A stretch of 64,000 nt of DNA from Hydrogenophaga sp. Lineage in GTDB: Bacteria; Pseudomonadota; Gammaproteobacteria; Burkholderiales; Burkholderiaceae_C. Made by a program: the position numbers and the translations under genes. This document shows, one piece after another, positions 24,326 to 32,449 of the stretch. The first letter of the stretch is position 1, and each line of letters opens with the position of its first letter. The stretch covers positions 1-64,000 of the forward strand of contig NZ_JADMJO010000014.1 in assembly GCF_018780385.1 (NCBI RefSeq), in the 5' to 3' direction. The notes under the pieces are model-generated. The model was not told where the DNA came from, did not search any database, and was given only the letters and a program-made list of their open reading frames with translations.

Positions 24326-26661
24326 GGCGCGGGCTTTCTCACGGCGAACGCCGCGGACAGCACCAGCGCCAGCACGGCGCCCGGTCCCACCGTCACGCCG
24401 ATGGCCTGCAGCACGGGCACCGAAGAAAAGGCCAGCACGCCGAAGCCGATGGCGGTGGTGGTGCTGGCCACGCCGATGGACAGCAGGGTTTCGTCGTCCA
24501 GGGTTTCGCCGAGTGCGAGGCGGTCGAAGAACAGCGCGTAGTTGGAGCCCACGGCCACCGTGAGCAGCACGCCCACCAGGTGCAGCAGGTGCAGGCGCAC
24601 TCCGCAGGCATGCAGCCCTGCCACCACCACCATCACCGCCATCACCAGCGGCAGCATCACGCCCGCCAGCCGCGCCGGGCTGCGCAGCACGAAGGCCAGC
24701 ACCACGATGATGGCCAGGAAGCCCGCCAGCGAGAGCAGGATGGCCTCGTCGATGTACTCGCCGTAGAGCGTGTCGAACTCGCCCTTGAGGTCGATGAAGA
24801 TCGCGCCGCTGCCGGCCAGCGCGGTCCGCACGGCCTCGACCGGGATGTCGGCCCCCGCTGCACCCGGCGCCGGGCGCAACGGCAACAGCACGCTCCAGCC
24901 CGTGGGGCGTTGCAGCAGCAGTGCATCCACCGCCAGGCCCAGGCCCGTGCCATCGAGGTCTTTCCGGGTGAGGTTGGGCGCGCCGCGCGCGGCCTGCACG
25001 TCGTCCAGGAACGGCTGCAACCGATCGGCCGGCAGCGGTGCTTCGGCCAGCGCGATCCGCAGGCGCGCACCGAGTTCGTCGGGCGGCGGCAGGCTGGCGC
25101 GCCGCGCGTTCTGCATGGCCTCGCTCGGCAGGAAACGCGCCGGGGAATCAAAGCCGCCGATGAGCCCTTCGTCGACCAACCGGCGCAGCGGCTCGCCGGC
25201 GCGCTCGGCCGCCTGCAGCGCGCTTTCGCGGTCGGGCGCGGTGATCACCGCCATGTAGCGCGCGTCGGGCGCGCCGAGATCGGCACGCAGTCGTCCGTCC
25301 AGCTCGCCTTCGGCCTCGGTGACCGTGGACAGGGCCGACAGGTTGGGGTACCAGAGGTCGTTGCGGTGCTGGGCCAGGTACACGCCGGCCACCAGCACCA
25401 CCGCCAGCAAAGGCCAACGCAACACGCCCGCGTGCGCCACCAGCGGGCGCAGCAAGCGGCCCTGGCGCGCGCCATCGGTCAGGTGCACACCCGGGCCCGC
25501 CAGGTGCGGCAGCAGGTAACGCGTGACGAGCGCGGCCGTGGCCACGCCGCTGATGGCGTACAGGCCGAGCTGGGCGAGGCCCGGGAAGCCCGAGAACAGC
25601 AGTGCGCCAAAGCCCAACAACGAGGTGAGCACACCCAGGCGGATGGTGGGCCAGTACTGCTCGCGCCAGGACACCGTGCCCATGCGCCCGGACTGCACGA
25701 AGTAGTAGATGGCGTAGTCCACCGCCTCGCCAATGAGCGCGGCACCAAAGCCCACCGTGATGCCGAACACGGTGCCATGCACCAGCCCGACCGTGACGAT
25801 GGCGGCCAACGTGCCGCTGAGCACCGGCACCAGCGTGAGCAACATGAGGCGAGCGCGGCGGTACACGAAGCCCAGCAAGACGGCGATGATCACCGTGCTC
25901 ATGATCGACAGCCGCGCGATCTCTGTTTGAATGGTGGCGCGCGCGCGCACTGCAAAGAGCCCGGGGCCCGACATCTCCATCGTCAAGCCGGCCATCCCCG
26001 GCTGCTGAGTGGCCTGGGCAAAACGCACGCGGATCAGATCGACCGCCGCGGCCTGTCCATCGGTGTCGGAGCCGAGCGCGTTCGTCTGCACCAGCAGCAT
26101 GGCGCGCTCGCCATCGCGCGAGGCCCACACGCCCTCCATCTCGTTGGGCTGCACCCCACCGCTCAGGCCCGAGACCAGCTCGACCAGCTCACCGGTGGGG
26201 TCGCGCGCGAGGTAGGGCTTGAACAGCAGGCCAGCCGACGAGCTGAGCAGATCGATGCTGTTGTTCACCGCGTTCCTGAGCCCTTCCACGCTGAAGCGCT
26301 CGGGCGTGATGGCGGTGCTCAGCAGGTAGCGGTGCGCCAGCAGGAAGTCGCGCGTGGCGTCCATCGCCTCCGCTTCGCCGTTCTGCACCGTGGCAAAGGC
26401 CTCGTTGCCCACCAGCGAGGCGCGCAGCGCGCGCGACGCGTCGGCACGCTGCCCCGCGTCGCCACCGGCAATCGCCACCATCAGCAGGCGCGACACCGCG
26501 CCTTCGCGCAGTTGGTCGACCATCACCGACTGCTCGGCCGTGGGATTGGAGGGCAGGAAGAAGGAGACGTCGGCGGAAAAACGGGTGTTCCAGAGCAGGC
26601 CCAGGCCCAGCGCCATCGCCGCGAGCCAGATCAGCAGTGCACGCCACACGCTCCTGGTCAT
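24322..26661 (-). CDS. MMPL/RND-family exporter of the pigment locus
   Basis: A 779-residue inner-membrane protein with the RND half-repeat layout: one N-terminal membrane segment (~5-22), a large periplasmic loop, a bundle of membrane helices around 230-400, a second periplasmic loop, and a final bundle around 600-775. Such MMPL exporters are constant members of aryl polyene loci and should move the lipid-linked pigment outward with the LolA-like protein. ATG 26661 has GAAGG about 7 bases before it; ATG 26727 would add 22 residues that are simply the junction repeat. Confidence 0.86.
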   Translation of the reverse strand: MTRSVWRALLIWLAAMALGLGLLWNTRFSADVSFFLPSNPTAEQSVMVDQLREGAVSRLLMVAIAGGDAGQRADASRALRASLVGNEAFATVQNGEAEAMDATRDFLLAHRYLLSTAITPERFSVEGLRNAVNNSIDLLSSSAGLLFKPYLARDPTGELVELVSGLSGGVQPNEMEGVWASRDGERAMLLVQTNALGSDTDGQAAAVDLIRVRFAQATQQPGMAGLTMEMSGPGLFAVRARATIQTEIARLSIMSTVIIAVLLGFVYRRARLMLLTLVPVLSGTLAAIVTVGLVHGTVFGITVGFGAALIGEAVDYAIYYFVQSGRMGTVSWREQYWPTIRLGVLTSLLGFGALLFSGFPGLAQLGLYAISGVATAALVTRYLLPHLAGPGVHLTDGARQGRLLRPLVAHAGVLRWPLLAVVLVAGVYLAQHRNDLWYPNLSALSTVTEAEGELDGRLRADLGAPDARYMAVITAPDRESALQAAERAGEPLRRLVDEGLIGGFDSPARFLPSEAMQNARRASLPPPDELGARLRIALAEAPLPADRLQPFLDDVQAARGAPNLTRKDLDGTGLGLAVDALLLQRPTGWSVLLPLRPAPGAAGADIPVEAVRTALAGSGAIFIDLKGEFDTLYGEYIDEAILLSLAGFLAIIVVLAFVLRSPARLAGVMLPLVMAVMVVVAGLHACGVRLHLLHLVGVLLTVAVGSNYALFFDRLALGETLDDETLLSIGVASTTTAIGFGVLAFSSVPVLQAIGVTVGPGAVLALVLSAAFAVRKPAP

Positions 26662-26727
26662 GGGAAAACCTTCGTGCTTCGCACTGCGGTGCGAGCCCCC
26701 CTTCGGAGCGGCCGGGCGGGGGCTCAT
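26662..26727 (-). repeat. GC-rich junction repeat between LolA-like and MMPL genes
   Basis: These 66 bases lie exactly between the LolA-like stop (overlapped by ATGAGC) and the MMPL start. The element contains the hairpin half-sites CTCGCACCGCAGTGCG and ends AAGCACGAAGGT, whose GAAGG serves as ribosome site. It is nearly the same as 30523-30590 over its last 30 bases and about the same length. Confidence 0.6.
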
Positions 26728-27293
26728 TGACTCTTCACCGGCTCGATGGTCATCTCGGTGCGGTCACCGTCGGTCTGCAGGTATTCGATGCCCAGCACCT
26801 GCTGGCGAACACCGCTCAAGGTGATGCGTTTGAGCAGCGTGGCGATGCGTTGCTCGATCGGCACCAGGGTCAACACCCAGGCGTCGACGTTGCCGGTGAG
26901 CTGGAGCGTGTAGTTGCGCTCCAGCGAGGCGCGGTTGCCCTGCAGCGTGCTGCGGATGCTCTCCACGAAAGCGGCAACCTCGGGCCGCTGGCTGAGCTGG
27001 ATCTGCATCTTGCGGCGGTCGCGCTCCAGGCTCAGCGTGTCCTTGTAGAGCACCATGGTCTCGGCCTTGGGCGTGTAGGTGCGCTTCTCCAGCCGGTCGG
27101 GCGCGTTGTAGAACATTTCGCCGGTGGCCACCACCGGCTTGTCGAGCAGCGCGAGGTGGCGTTTTTCAACGAACTTCGCATGGCCGCCGGGGTTGCGCGC
27201 GAGCTCGGCCATGAGCTGCTCGATGTCGAACGCGGCGTGGGCCAGGGCGGTGAAGCTGAAGAGCACGAAGCCCATGAGAAGTCGTTGGATCAT
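26724..27293 (-). CDS. LolA-like outer-membrane carrier protein
   Basis: A 189-residue periplasmic protein of the LolA/LolB fold: signal peptide ending ALAHA/AFD, then the LolA-like IEQLMAELARNPGGHAKFVE and LDKPVVATGEMFYNAPDRLE, and TLVPIEQRIATLLKRITLSG. In aryl polyene loci this protein accompanies the MMPL exporter and probably ferries the lipid-linked pigment across the periplasm. ATG 27293 overlaps the acyltransferase stop. Confidence 0.82.
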   Translation of the reverse strand: MIQRLLMGFVLFSFTALAHAAFDIEQLMAELARNPGGHAKFVEKRHLALLDKPVVATGEMFYNAPDRLEKRTYTPKAETMVLYKDTLSLERDRRKMQIQLSQRPEVAAFVESIRSTLQGNRASLERNYTLQLTGNVDAWVLTLVPIEQRIATLLKRITLSGVRQQVLGIEYLQTDGDRTEMTIEPVKSQ

Positions 27294-28195
27294 GTGCGTT
27301 GCCAGAAGTCGAAAAAATTGAACCAGTTGTACGGTGCCCGGCGACACATGTCCCCGAGCCGGTCGGCGTAGGCCTGCATGGCCTGCGCCATCGCCGATTC
27401 ACGGTTGATCCGTTCGACGGCGGAAAAATCCGCCAGCAGCTCGAAATGCAGTTCGTAGCGGTTGCCGCCCAGGTACAAGCCCGACATGAAAAACACCGGC
27501 CGGCGCAGCATGGCCGCCATGCGCCAAGGCCCCAGCGGAAAACGCGCTGGCGCGCCCAGGAACATGCATTCTGCCGTGGAGTCGTTCGCCAGCGAGCGGT
27601 CGGCCAGCATGCCCACGAGGCAACCCGCATCCAGTTTGTCGCGAGCCCGCAGCATCGAGTCCGGGTGGCCGAGGGCCACCACGTCCTGCTGCGCGCGCGG
27701 ATTGATGGCGCGCAGGATGGCGTTGATCTTGCGCGCGTTTTCCTCGTACATCAGCATGGCCACCGGTGTGCACGCGTGTTGGTGGGCCATGGCGCGCAAC
27801 ACCTCGAAGCTGCCCAGGTGAGCCCCCACCAAAAACGCGCCGGGTTGACGGTCCAGGGCCTGTTGCACCGTCTCGTCACCGGTGATGCGGATGTCGAACA
27901 GGTCGAAGCGGTCGTTGAGCAGGTAGATGCGGTCGTGCACGGTGCTCGCAAAGGTGAACACGTGGCGGTAGCCATCGCGCCAGGTGGGCGGGCGACCCAG
28001 TGCGCGCTCCAGGTAAGCACGCCCGTGGCGCCGCGCCGTGGGCGAGAACAGCACGAAGTACAGCGCGATGCCGCGCAGCACCAGACGCCCGACCGGGCGC
28101 CCCAGCCGCAGCGAGATCCAGACCATCAGCCGCAAGCCGCCCAGGTGGCTGCGCTCCTGCTGACGCATCCACTCGGGTGTGGGTCCGCCGGTCAT
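27290..28195 (-). CDS. LpxL/HtrB-type lipid acyltransferase
   Basis: A 301-residue membrane-bound acyltransferase of the lipid-A late-acyltransferase superfamily. The catalytic H-x4-E lies in GAHLGSFEVLR, with a hydrophobic N-terminal segment around LVLRGIALYFVLFSP and the later VGMLADRSLANDSTAECMFL. In aryl polyene loci this type is distinct from the PlsC-type enzyme at 16584 and likely acylates the pigment anchor. ATG overlaps the dehydratase stop. Confidence 0.83.
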   Translation of the reverse strand: MTGGPTPEWMRQQERSHLGGLRLMVWISLRLGRPVGRLVLRGIALYFVLFSPTARRHGRAYLERALGRPPTWRDGYRHVFTFASTVHDRIYLLNDRFDLFDIRITGDETVQQALDRQPGAFLVGAHLGSFEVLRAMAHQHACTPVAMLMYEENARKINAILRAINPRAQQDVVALGHPDSMLRARDKLDAGCLVGMLADRSLANDSTAECMFLGAPARFPLGPWRMAAMLRRPVFFMSGLYLGGNRYELHFELLADFSAVERINRESAMAQAMQAYADRLGDMCRRAPYNWFNFFDFWQRT

Positions 28196-28500
28196 GGGGC
28201 CGGGGGCACGAGGCTGCCGGCTGCCACCTCGCGTCCTTCGCAGCTCACGCTGAAGGCGATGGTGCCGCGGGGTGTGGTCTGCAAGGCGAAGCGCAACACC
28301 TGCGACGGGCCGACCGGCACGAAGAACTTGGCCTGTGCAATTTGCCAACCGCCACCGGGCGCTGCACCGCGCATCTGTGCGGCCAACAGGAGGGCGTGGT
28401 CGAGCAGCACCACGCCCGGCACGATGGGGCGCGCCGGAAAGTGGCCGGCAAAGGCCGGGTGGTCGGCCGGCACGGCCCAGGTGGATTCAGCCGTGTCCAT
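28192..28500 (-). CDS. ApeI-like 3-hydroxyacyl-ACP dehydratase
   Basis: A 102-residue single hotdog domain. The active-site region HPAFAGHFPARPIVPGVVLL carries the H of GHFP expected of FabA/FabZ-type dehydratases. It is the second dehydratase of the locus. The gene overlaps the C-terminus of the ligase gene by 14 bases and the acyltransferase by 4, so it is tightly coupled. Confidence 0.82.
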   Translation of the reverse strand: MDTAESTWAVPADHPAFAGHFPARPIVPGVVLLDHALLLAAQMRGAAPGGGWQIAQAKFFVPVGPSQVLRFALQTTPRGTIAFSVSCEGREVAAGSLVPPAP

Positions 28501-29866
28501 GCCCCACCTTCTCGGCGTACAGCGCCTGCAGCGCCTGGCGCGTGAGCTTGCCGGTGGCGTTGCGCGGCAAGGCATCCACCAGCACCAGCGGGCGCGGCAG
28601 AAAGATCGCGTCCAGCCGCAGGCGCAGGCCGGCGAGCAGCGTGCGTGCGTCCAGCGTGGGCGCGACCACAAAGGCGGCCAGGCGCGTCACGCCATCACCT
28701 TCGCCAGCGTCATCGGGCAGGAAGAAGGCCGCGTCGACCACGCCCGGCAACGCACCGATCTGGTGGTTGAGGTAGGCCAGCGAGGTGCGTTTGCCCGCGA
28801 TGTTGACGAGGTCGGCGTGGCGACCGTGCAGCAGAAAAGTGCCGTCGGTGTGGGACTCGATCACGTCGGCCAGCGGCACGCGGCCTTCGACGTGGCCGCC
28901 GCTGACCCAGGTGGTGTCGCCCTCATGCTCGAGCCGCACCGCGCGCAACGGATGCCAGGCCGCGCCGTCGAGCGTGCGGCGGCTGGCGATCGCGGACGAC
29001 TCGGTGGAGCCGTAGATCTCGTGCACCGGCGCGCCGCAGCGCGCTTCGGCGCGGCGCGCGAGATCGGGGCTGAGCGGCGCGGTGGCCGAGAGCACGAGGT
29101 CCAGCGGCGGTACCGGTAGTTCCGACGCCAGCAGAGCCGACAGGTGGAACGGCGTGGTCACCAGCATGCGCGGGCGTGGCAGGGCCTGCAGCGCGTCGAC
29201 GATGTCTTGCGGGTAGAACGGCTTGGCGGCCGCGAACTGGCAACCGCCGTGCAAGGCCACGAGGAAGGTGGATTCAAAACCGTAGCTGTGCTGCGTGGGC
29301 ACGGTGCCGACGATGGCTTGCGGCCGCTGCAGCAGGCCCAGGGCCAGGGCCTCCGCCTGACCGTTCTGCACCAGCTTGCCCCAGGTCTTGCGGTGCGGCT
29401 GCGGCAGGCCGGTGGAGCCGGAGGTGAACAGGATCGCCACGGGCTGGTCGTCGTCGATCTGCGGTATCTCGTGCACCGCGGGGCGGTCCAGGGCGGCGAG
29501 ATCGGGGAACACCGTGCCGGGCACGCCGGGCAGGTCGGTGGGCTTGTCGGCCAGCCAGCTGGTGCCGGGGTGGTCGGCGGCGAGACGCTGCAGCGTTTCG
29601 GGTGACTGCGACGAGGGTTGCAGGCTGACCTTGCCCGCGAGCAGCCCGGCCACGAAACCGACCGCGAAGTGGTAACGGTCGTCGCACAGGTTGAGCAGCC
29701 AGCCGCCGCCCGGCAGCTGCGCGGCGAGCGCGAGCGCGTCGGCGATGAATTCGCGCACTTTGACAGGGCCGTGCACGCGCCAGGCGAGCACGTCGTCCAA
29801 CCCCCGATCGCTGAGCAACGGAGAGCGGCTCACTCGGAGGACCTCCGTGCTGCGCACTGCGCTCAT
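28487..29866 (-). CDS. AMP-dependent acyl/aryl-acid ligase of the aryl polyene locus
   Basis: A 459-residue adenylating enzyme, shorter than usual stand-alone ligases. The P-loop-like motif is AILFTSGSTGLPQPHRKTW, the A5 motif EIYGSTESSAIASR, the hinge HGRHADLVNIAGKRTS, and the catalytic lysine lies in PRNATGKLTRQ. It should activate the hydroxybenzoate starter (from the chorismatase) and load it onto the ACP. The first ~13 residues come from a junction-repeat-like sequence. ATG overlaps the stop of the COG4648-like gene. Confidence 0.84.
   Translation of the reverse strand: MSAVRSTEVLRVSRSPLLSDRGLDDVLAWRVHGPVKVREFIADALALAAQLPGGGWLLNLCDDRYHFAVGFVAGLLAGKVSLQPSSQSPETLQRLAADHPGTSWLADKPTDLPGVPGTVFPDLAALDRPAVHEIPQIDDDQPVAILFTSGSTGLPQPHRKTWGKLVQNGQAEALALGLLQRPQAIVGTVPTQHSYGFESTFLVALHGGCQFAAAKPFYPQDIVDALQALPRPRMLVTTPFHLSALLASELPVPPLDLVLSATAPLSPDLARRAEARCGAPVHEIYGSTESSAIASRRTLDGAAWHPLRAVRLEHEGDTTWVSGGHVEGRVPLADVIESHTDGTFLLHGRHADLVNIAGKRTSLAYLNHQIGALPGVVDAAFFLPDDAGEGDGVTRLAAFVVAPTLDARTLLAGLRLRLDAIFLPRPLVLVDALPRNATGKLTRQALQALYAEKVGHGHG
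29828..29866 (-). repeat. Short junction-repeat variant at the ligase start
   Basis: This stretch supplies the ATG overlapping the upstream stop, then encodes the first 13 residues of the ligase. Its core GCAGTGCGCAGCACGGAGGT resembles GCAGTGCGAAGCACGAAGGT of the 26662-26727 element (18 of 20 bases). Confidence 0.45.
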
Positions 29867-30525
29867 GGCTGCGAGGGTCCCGCGCCGCGCTGCGCCGACT
29901 CGCGACGGTAAGCGCGCACGATGTCGGCGATGCCGGGACGCTCGTGCGGTGGCAGCACACACATGCGCCAGAGGTGCTCGATCACGAACATCGCGCCGAC
30001 CAGGGGCCCGGTGAGCAAGTTGGCATGCACCGACCAGATGGCCGCTGGCGCCCAGATGAACAACAACGTGGACACCAGCGCGTTGATGAAGAAGAACAGT
30101 GTCCAGGCCAACGTGACGTTGCGCGTGTAGCGCACCTTGCGGTCCGACAGTTCGTGGTCAAAGATGCGCCGGGCCAGGCGGGTGATGAGTGCATCCCCCG
30201 GGCCGAGCAGCGACTTGCCGAACAGCACCCCGAGCGCCACATGGATGCCCAGGTGCTGCAGGTAGTACAGCAAGGGGACGTTGTGACGAAGCTGCGGCCA
30301 GAGCCAGGCCACCAGCGCGAGCAGGCCCAGCACGCCCGCCGCGCGAACCGGCCACTGCGGCCAGCGCCACAGCGCCATGAGCAGGGCGACTGCGATCGGC
30401 AGCACCGCGACCAGGGCGTTGAAGTCGGCGTTGCCCCAGCCTGCGCTGCCCACGTGGGCTGCGACCACCCATGCCGCCATCAGAAGCAGCACGCCGAGGT
30501 TCCCCAGTGCCGAGGTGACGGTCAA
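29863..30525 (-). CDS. COG4648-like integral membrane protein
   Basis: A 220-residue protein with five or six membrane helices (e.g. residues ~8-24, 37-52, 63-78, 90-104, 138-158, 163-185) and a cytoplasmic segment rich in charge (ARRIFDHELSDRKVRYTRN). Proteins of this kind are frequent in aryl polyene loci but have no proven role. The start appears to be TTG 30525, with GAAGG from the junction repeat 7 bases before it; a 22-codon repeat-encoded leader frame ends at the overlapping TTGA. Confidence 0.72.
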   Translation of the reverse strand: MTVTSALGNLGVLLLMAAWVVAAHVGSAGWGNADFNALVAVLPIAVALLMALWRWPQWPVRAAGVLGLLALVAWLWPQLRHNVPLLYYLQHLGIHVALGVLFGKSLLGPGDALITRLARRIFDHELSDRKVRYTRNVTLAWTLFFFINALVSTLLFIWAPAAIWSVHANLLTGPLVGAMFVIEHLWRMCVLPPHERPGIADIVRAYRRESAQRGAGPSQP

Positions 30526-30590
30526 GGGAATACCTTCGTGCTTTGCACTGCGGTGCGAGCTTGCTTGGGGCGGCCCGGCGCTGCGCTCAT
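30523..30590 (-). repeat. GC-rich junction repeat between ACP and membrane-protein genes
   Basis: It begins with an ATG five bases after the ACP stop, encodes a 22-codon leader, and ends with TGA overlapping the TTG start of the next gene. Its last ~30 bases match the 26662-26727 element with about three differences, and it supplies the ribosome site. It also holds, inverted, GCTTGGGGCGGCCCGGCG of the 21501-21579 junction. Confidence 0.6.
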
Positions 30591-30595
30591 GCTTT

Positions 30596-30889
30596 TCACT
30601 GCGTGCGCTGGCTCGCGATGTGGGCCGTCAGGGCGCGCGGCGAAGCGAAGATTTTTTCGTTGTCCTCGTTGTCCGAGCGCATCTGGAAGCCGTAGCGTTT
30701 GGAGATCACGAGCGAGATCTCCAGCATGTCGATGGAATCAAGCCCCATGCCGTCGCCGTAGAGTGGGCCGTCGGGATCGACTTCGCCGGGCACCAGCTCC
30801 ATGTTGAGGGCTTCGATGATCAGTGCGACCACCTCGGGCCAGAGGGCGTCGACGGTGGCGGGAGAAACGGGTTCGTTCATGTCGGTCAT
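30596..30889 (-). CDS. Acyl carrier protein of the aryl polyene locus
   Basis: A 97-residue ACP. The phosphopantetheine site is S52 in GMGLDSIDMLEISL. It is acidic, as expected, and longer at the N-terminus than fatty-acid ACP. It would carry the growing aryl polyene chain. It is the first gene of the - strand arm; ATG 30889 or ATG 30880 could be the start, and neither has a clear ribosome site. Only one ACP is visible in the locus. Confidence 0.85.
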   Translation of the reverse strand: MTDMNEPVSPATVDALWPEVVALIIEALNMELVPGEVDPDGPLYGDGMGLDSIDMLEISLVISKRYGFQMRSDNEDNEKIFASPRALTAHIASQRTQ

Positions 30890-31082
30890 TCAGGGGGACA
30901 AAAAAAGAGGGGCGTCAGCGAGGCGCCTGCGCACGCAACGTCGAATGGGGTGGCGCTCGCCGACCGGAGCCGACGATTTCACCATGAATGGGTGCGCCGC
31001 GCGCCAAGGCGCGATCCCAGGCGGCACAGGCCTGTCGTACAGTAGCGCGGCCCGTCGCCGGTCGCCCACCCCTCCCCATCTC

Positions 31083-31751
31083 ATGACCCCCTCCCCCGAT
31101 CGCGCCTGGCCCCGGCAACTCCTGTCCCGGTTCACCCACCTCTGGTACCTCAAGGCCTTCGGCACCATGGCCTTCATGGTGGTGTTCTTTCAGGCCTATT
31201 TCTGGGTGCAGCGCCATCCGCTGGGCGCCCCATTCATGATGCCCACGCTCGCCATCGACGACTGGGTGCCGTTCACACCGGCGGGTTTCGCGGCCTATGT
31301 ATCGCTGTGGGTGTATGTGTCGCTGCCCTCGGCATGGATGCCCAACCTGCGCGCTCTCCTCCACCAGGGCCTCTGGACGGCGGCGCTGTGCATCTTCTGC
31401 CTGCTGCTGTTCTGGATCTTTCCCACCCAGACGCCCGTGCTCGACATCGATTGGTCGCAGCATCCCCAGCTGGCGTTCATGAAGGGCCTGGACGCCACCG
31501 GCAACGCGTGTCCGTCGCTGCACGTGGCCTCAGCCGTGTACGCCGCGGTGTGGCTGCACCGCATCTTTGCGCAGGTGGGTGCACCGGCGGCGTTGCGCTG
31601 GCTGAGCCTGCTGCAATGCGCCGTCATCCTGTGGTCCACGATGGCGATCCGCCAGCATGTGTTTCTCGATGTGCTGGCCGGTGCCGTGGTGGGCGGCGTG
31701 TTTGCCTGGCTCTCGTTGCGCGCGGCACCGTCCGAGGCACTCGCGCGCTGA
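31083..31751 (+). CDS. PAP2-superfamily phosphatase (inositolphosphotransferase-like subgroup)
   Basis: A 222-residue membrane protein with about six helices. The PAP2 motifs are ACPSLHVASAVYA (motif 2, PSLH in place of PSGH) and IRQHVFLDVLAGAVVG (motif 3, H-x3-D). This subgroup resembles AUR1/Ipt1-type lipid phosphotransferases. It is divergent from the ACP gene across 193 bases and might act on the pigment lipid anchor, but that is only position. ATG 31083 precedes the first conserved segment; the ribosome site is weak. Confidence 0.8.
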   Translation: MTPSPDRAWPRQLLSRFTHLWYLKAFGTMAFMVVFFQAYFWVQRHPLGAPFMMPTLAIDDWVPFTPAGFAAYVSLWVYVSLPSAWMPNLRALLHQGLWTAALCIFCLLLFWIFPTQTPVLDIDWSQHPQLAFMKGLDATGNACPSLHVASAVYAAVWLHRIFAQVGAPAALRWLSLLQCAVILWSTMAIRQHVFLDVLAGAVVGGVFAWLSLRAAPSEALAR

Positions 31752-31768
31752 TCGCTTCAACGTGGGCT

Positions 31769-32449
31769 TCACACGCGAGCGTGGGTAAAGCCCAGCGCCC
31801 CGGCGGCCCCCACCATCGCGGCCAGCATCACCCAGGCCTGCGCCGCTCCCATCGTGCCCAGAATGGCGGCACTCACGGCGCACCACGCCAAGGCGCCCAC
31901 ACACAACGCGCCCAGCAGAACGCGCGGGGCGCGTGTGGACGCATCGGCGCACAACAGCACGCCCAGGGTGGCGATGGCGGTGGGGTCGGGTGCGAGTCCG
32001 ACCACCTCGGCCTGCGCCCATGGCCGACCCAGCGCCGGGGCCAACACCGGGTGCGCGAGCAACGACCAGAGCACCAGACCCAGGCCCGCGAGGCGGCGGC
32101 GCGGCTCGGACGACATCAACAGCGACGGGCGTGTCGACAGAACCAGCAGCCCGATCGCCTGCACCCCGAAGCCCCAGGCAAAGCCGATCGCGGCCCAGTT
32201 GATGGCCGCGTAGCGTTGCCAGAGAAACGCCCAGGCCACGAAGGCCCAGCCCAGCGCCAGCACCAAGGCAGCGCCACGCAGGGCACCCCCTTGGCCACGC
32301 CACAGGCCCACCGCGATGGCGAGGCCCACCAGCACGGCCAGCACCTGTGCCGGCCACAGCGCCTGGTTGTGCAGCTCGAACAGGCGCCAGTAGGTACCCG
32401 GCGCGAACATCAGGAAGTCCGCCGGGCGGTAGGTCCACCACTCGCTCAC
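31769..32449 (-). CDS. DUF6064-like membrane protein
   Basis: A 226-residue protein with six or seven hydrophobic helices. The N-terminus SEWWTYRPADFLMFAPGTYW resembles the DUF6064 family, which has no known function. GTG 32449 overlaps the aldo/keto reductase stop (GTGA), so the two are co-translated. The family call is from memory of the N-terminal pattern. Confidence 0.68.
   Translation of the reverse strand: MSEWWTYRPADFLMFAPGTYWRLFELHNQALWPAQVLAVLVGLAIAVGLWRGQGGALRGAALVLALGWAFVAWAFLWQRYAAINWAAIGFAWGFGVQAIGLLVLSTRPSLLMSSEPRRRLAGLGLVLWSLLAHPVLAPALGRPWAQAEVVGLAPDPTAIATLGVLLCADASTRAPRVLLGALCVGALAWCAVSAAILGTMGAAQAWVMLAAMVGAAGALGFTHARV

Noticed and set aside
26641-26727. ATG 26727 as the true MMPL start
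   Set aside because: The added 22 residues are encoded by a junction repeat and are not exporter-like; ATG 26661 has its own ribosome site and directly precedes the membrane segment.
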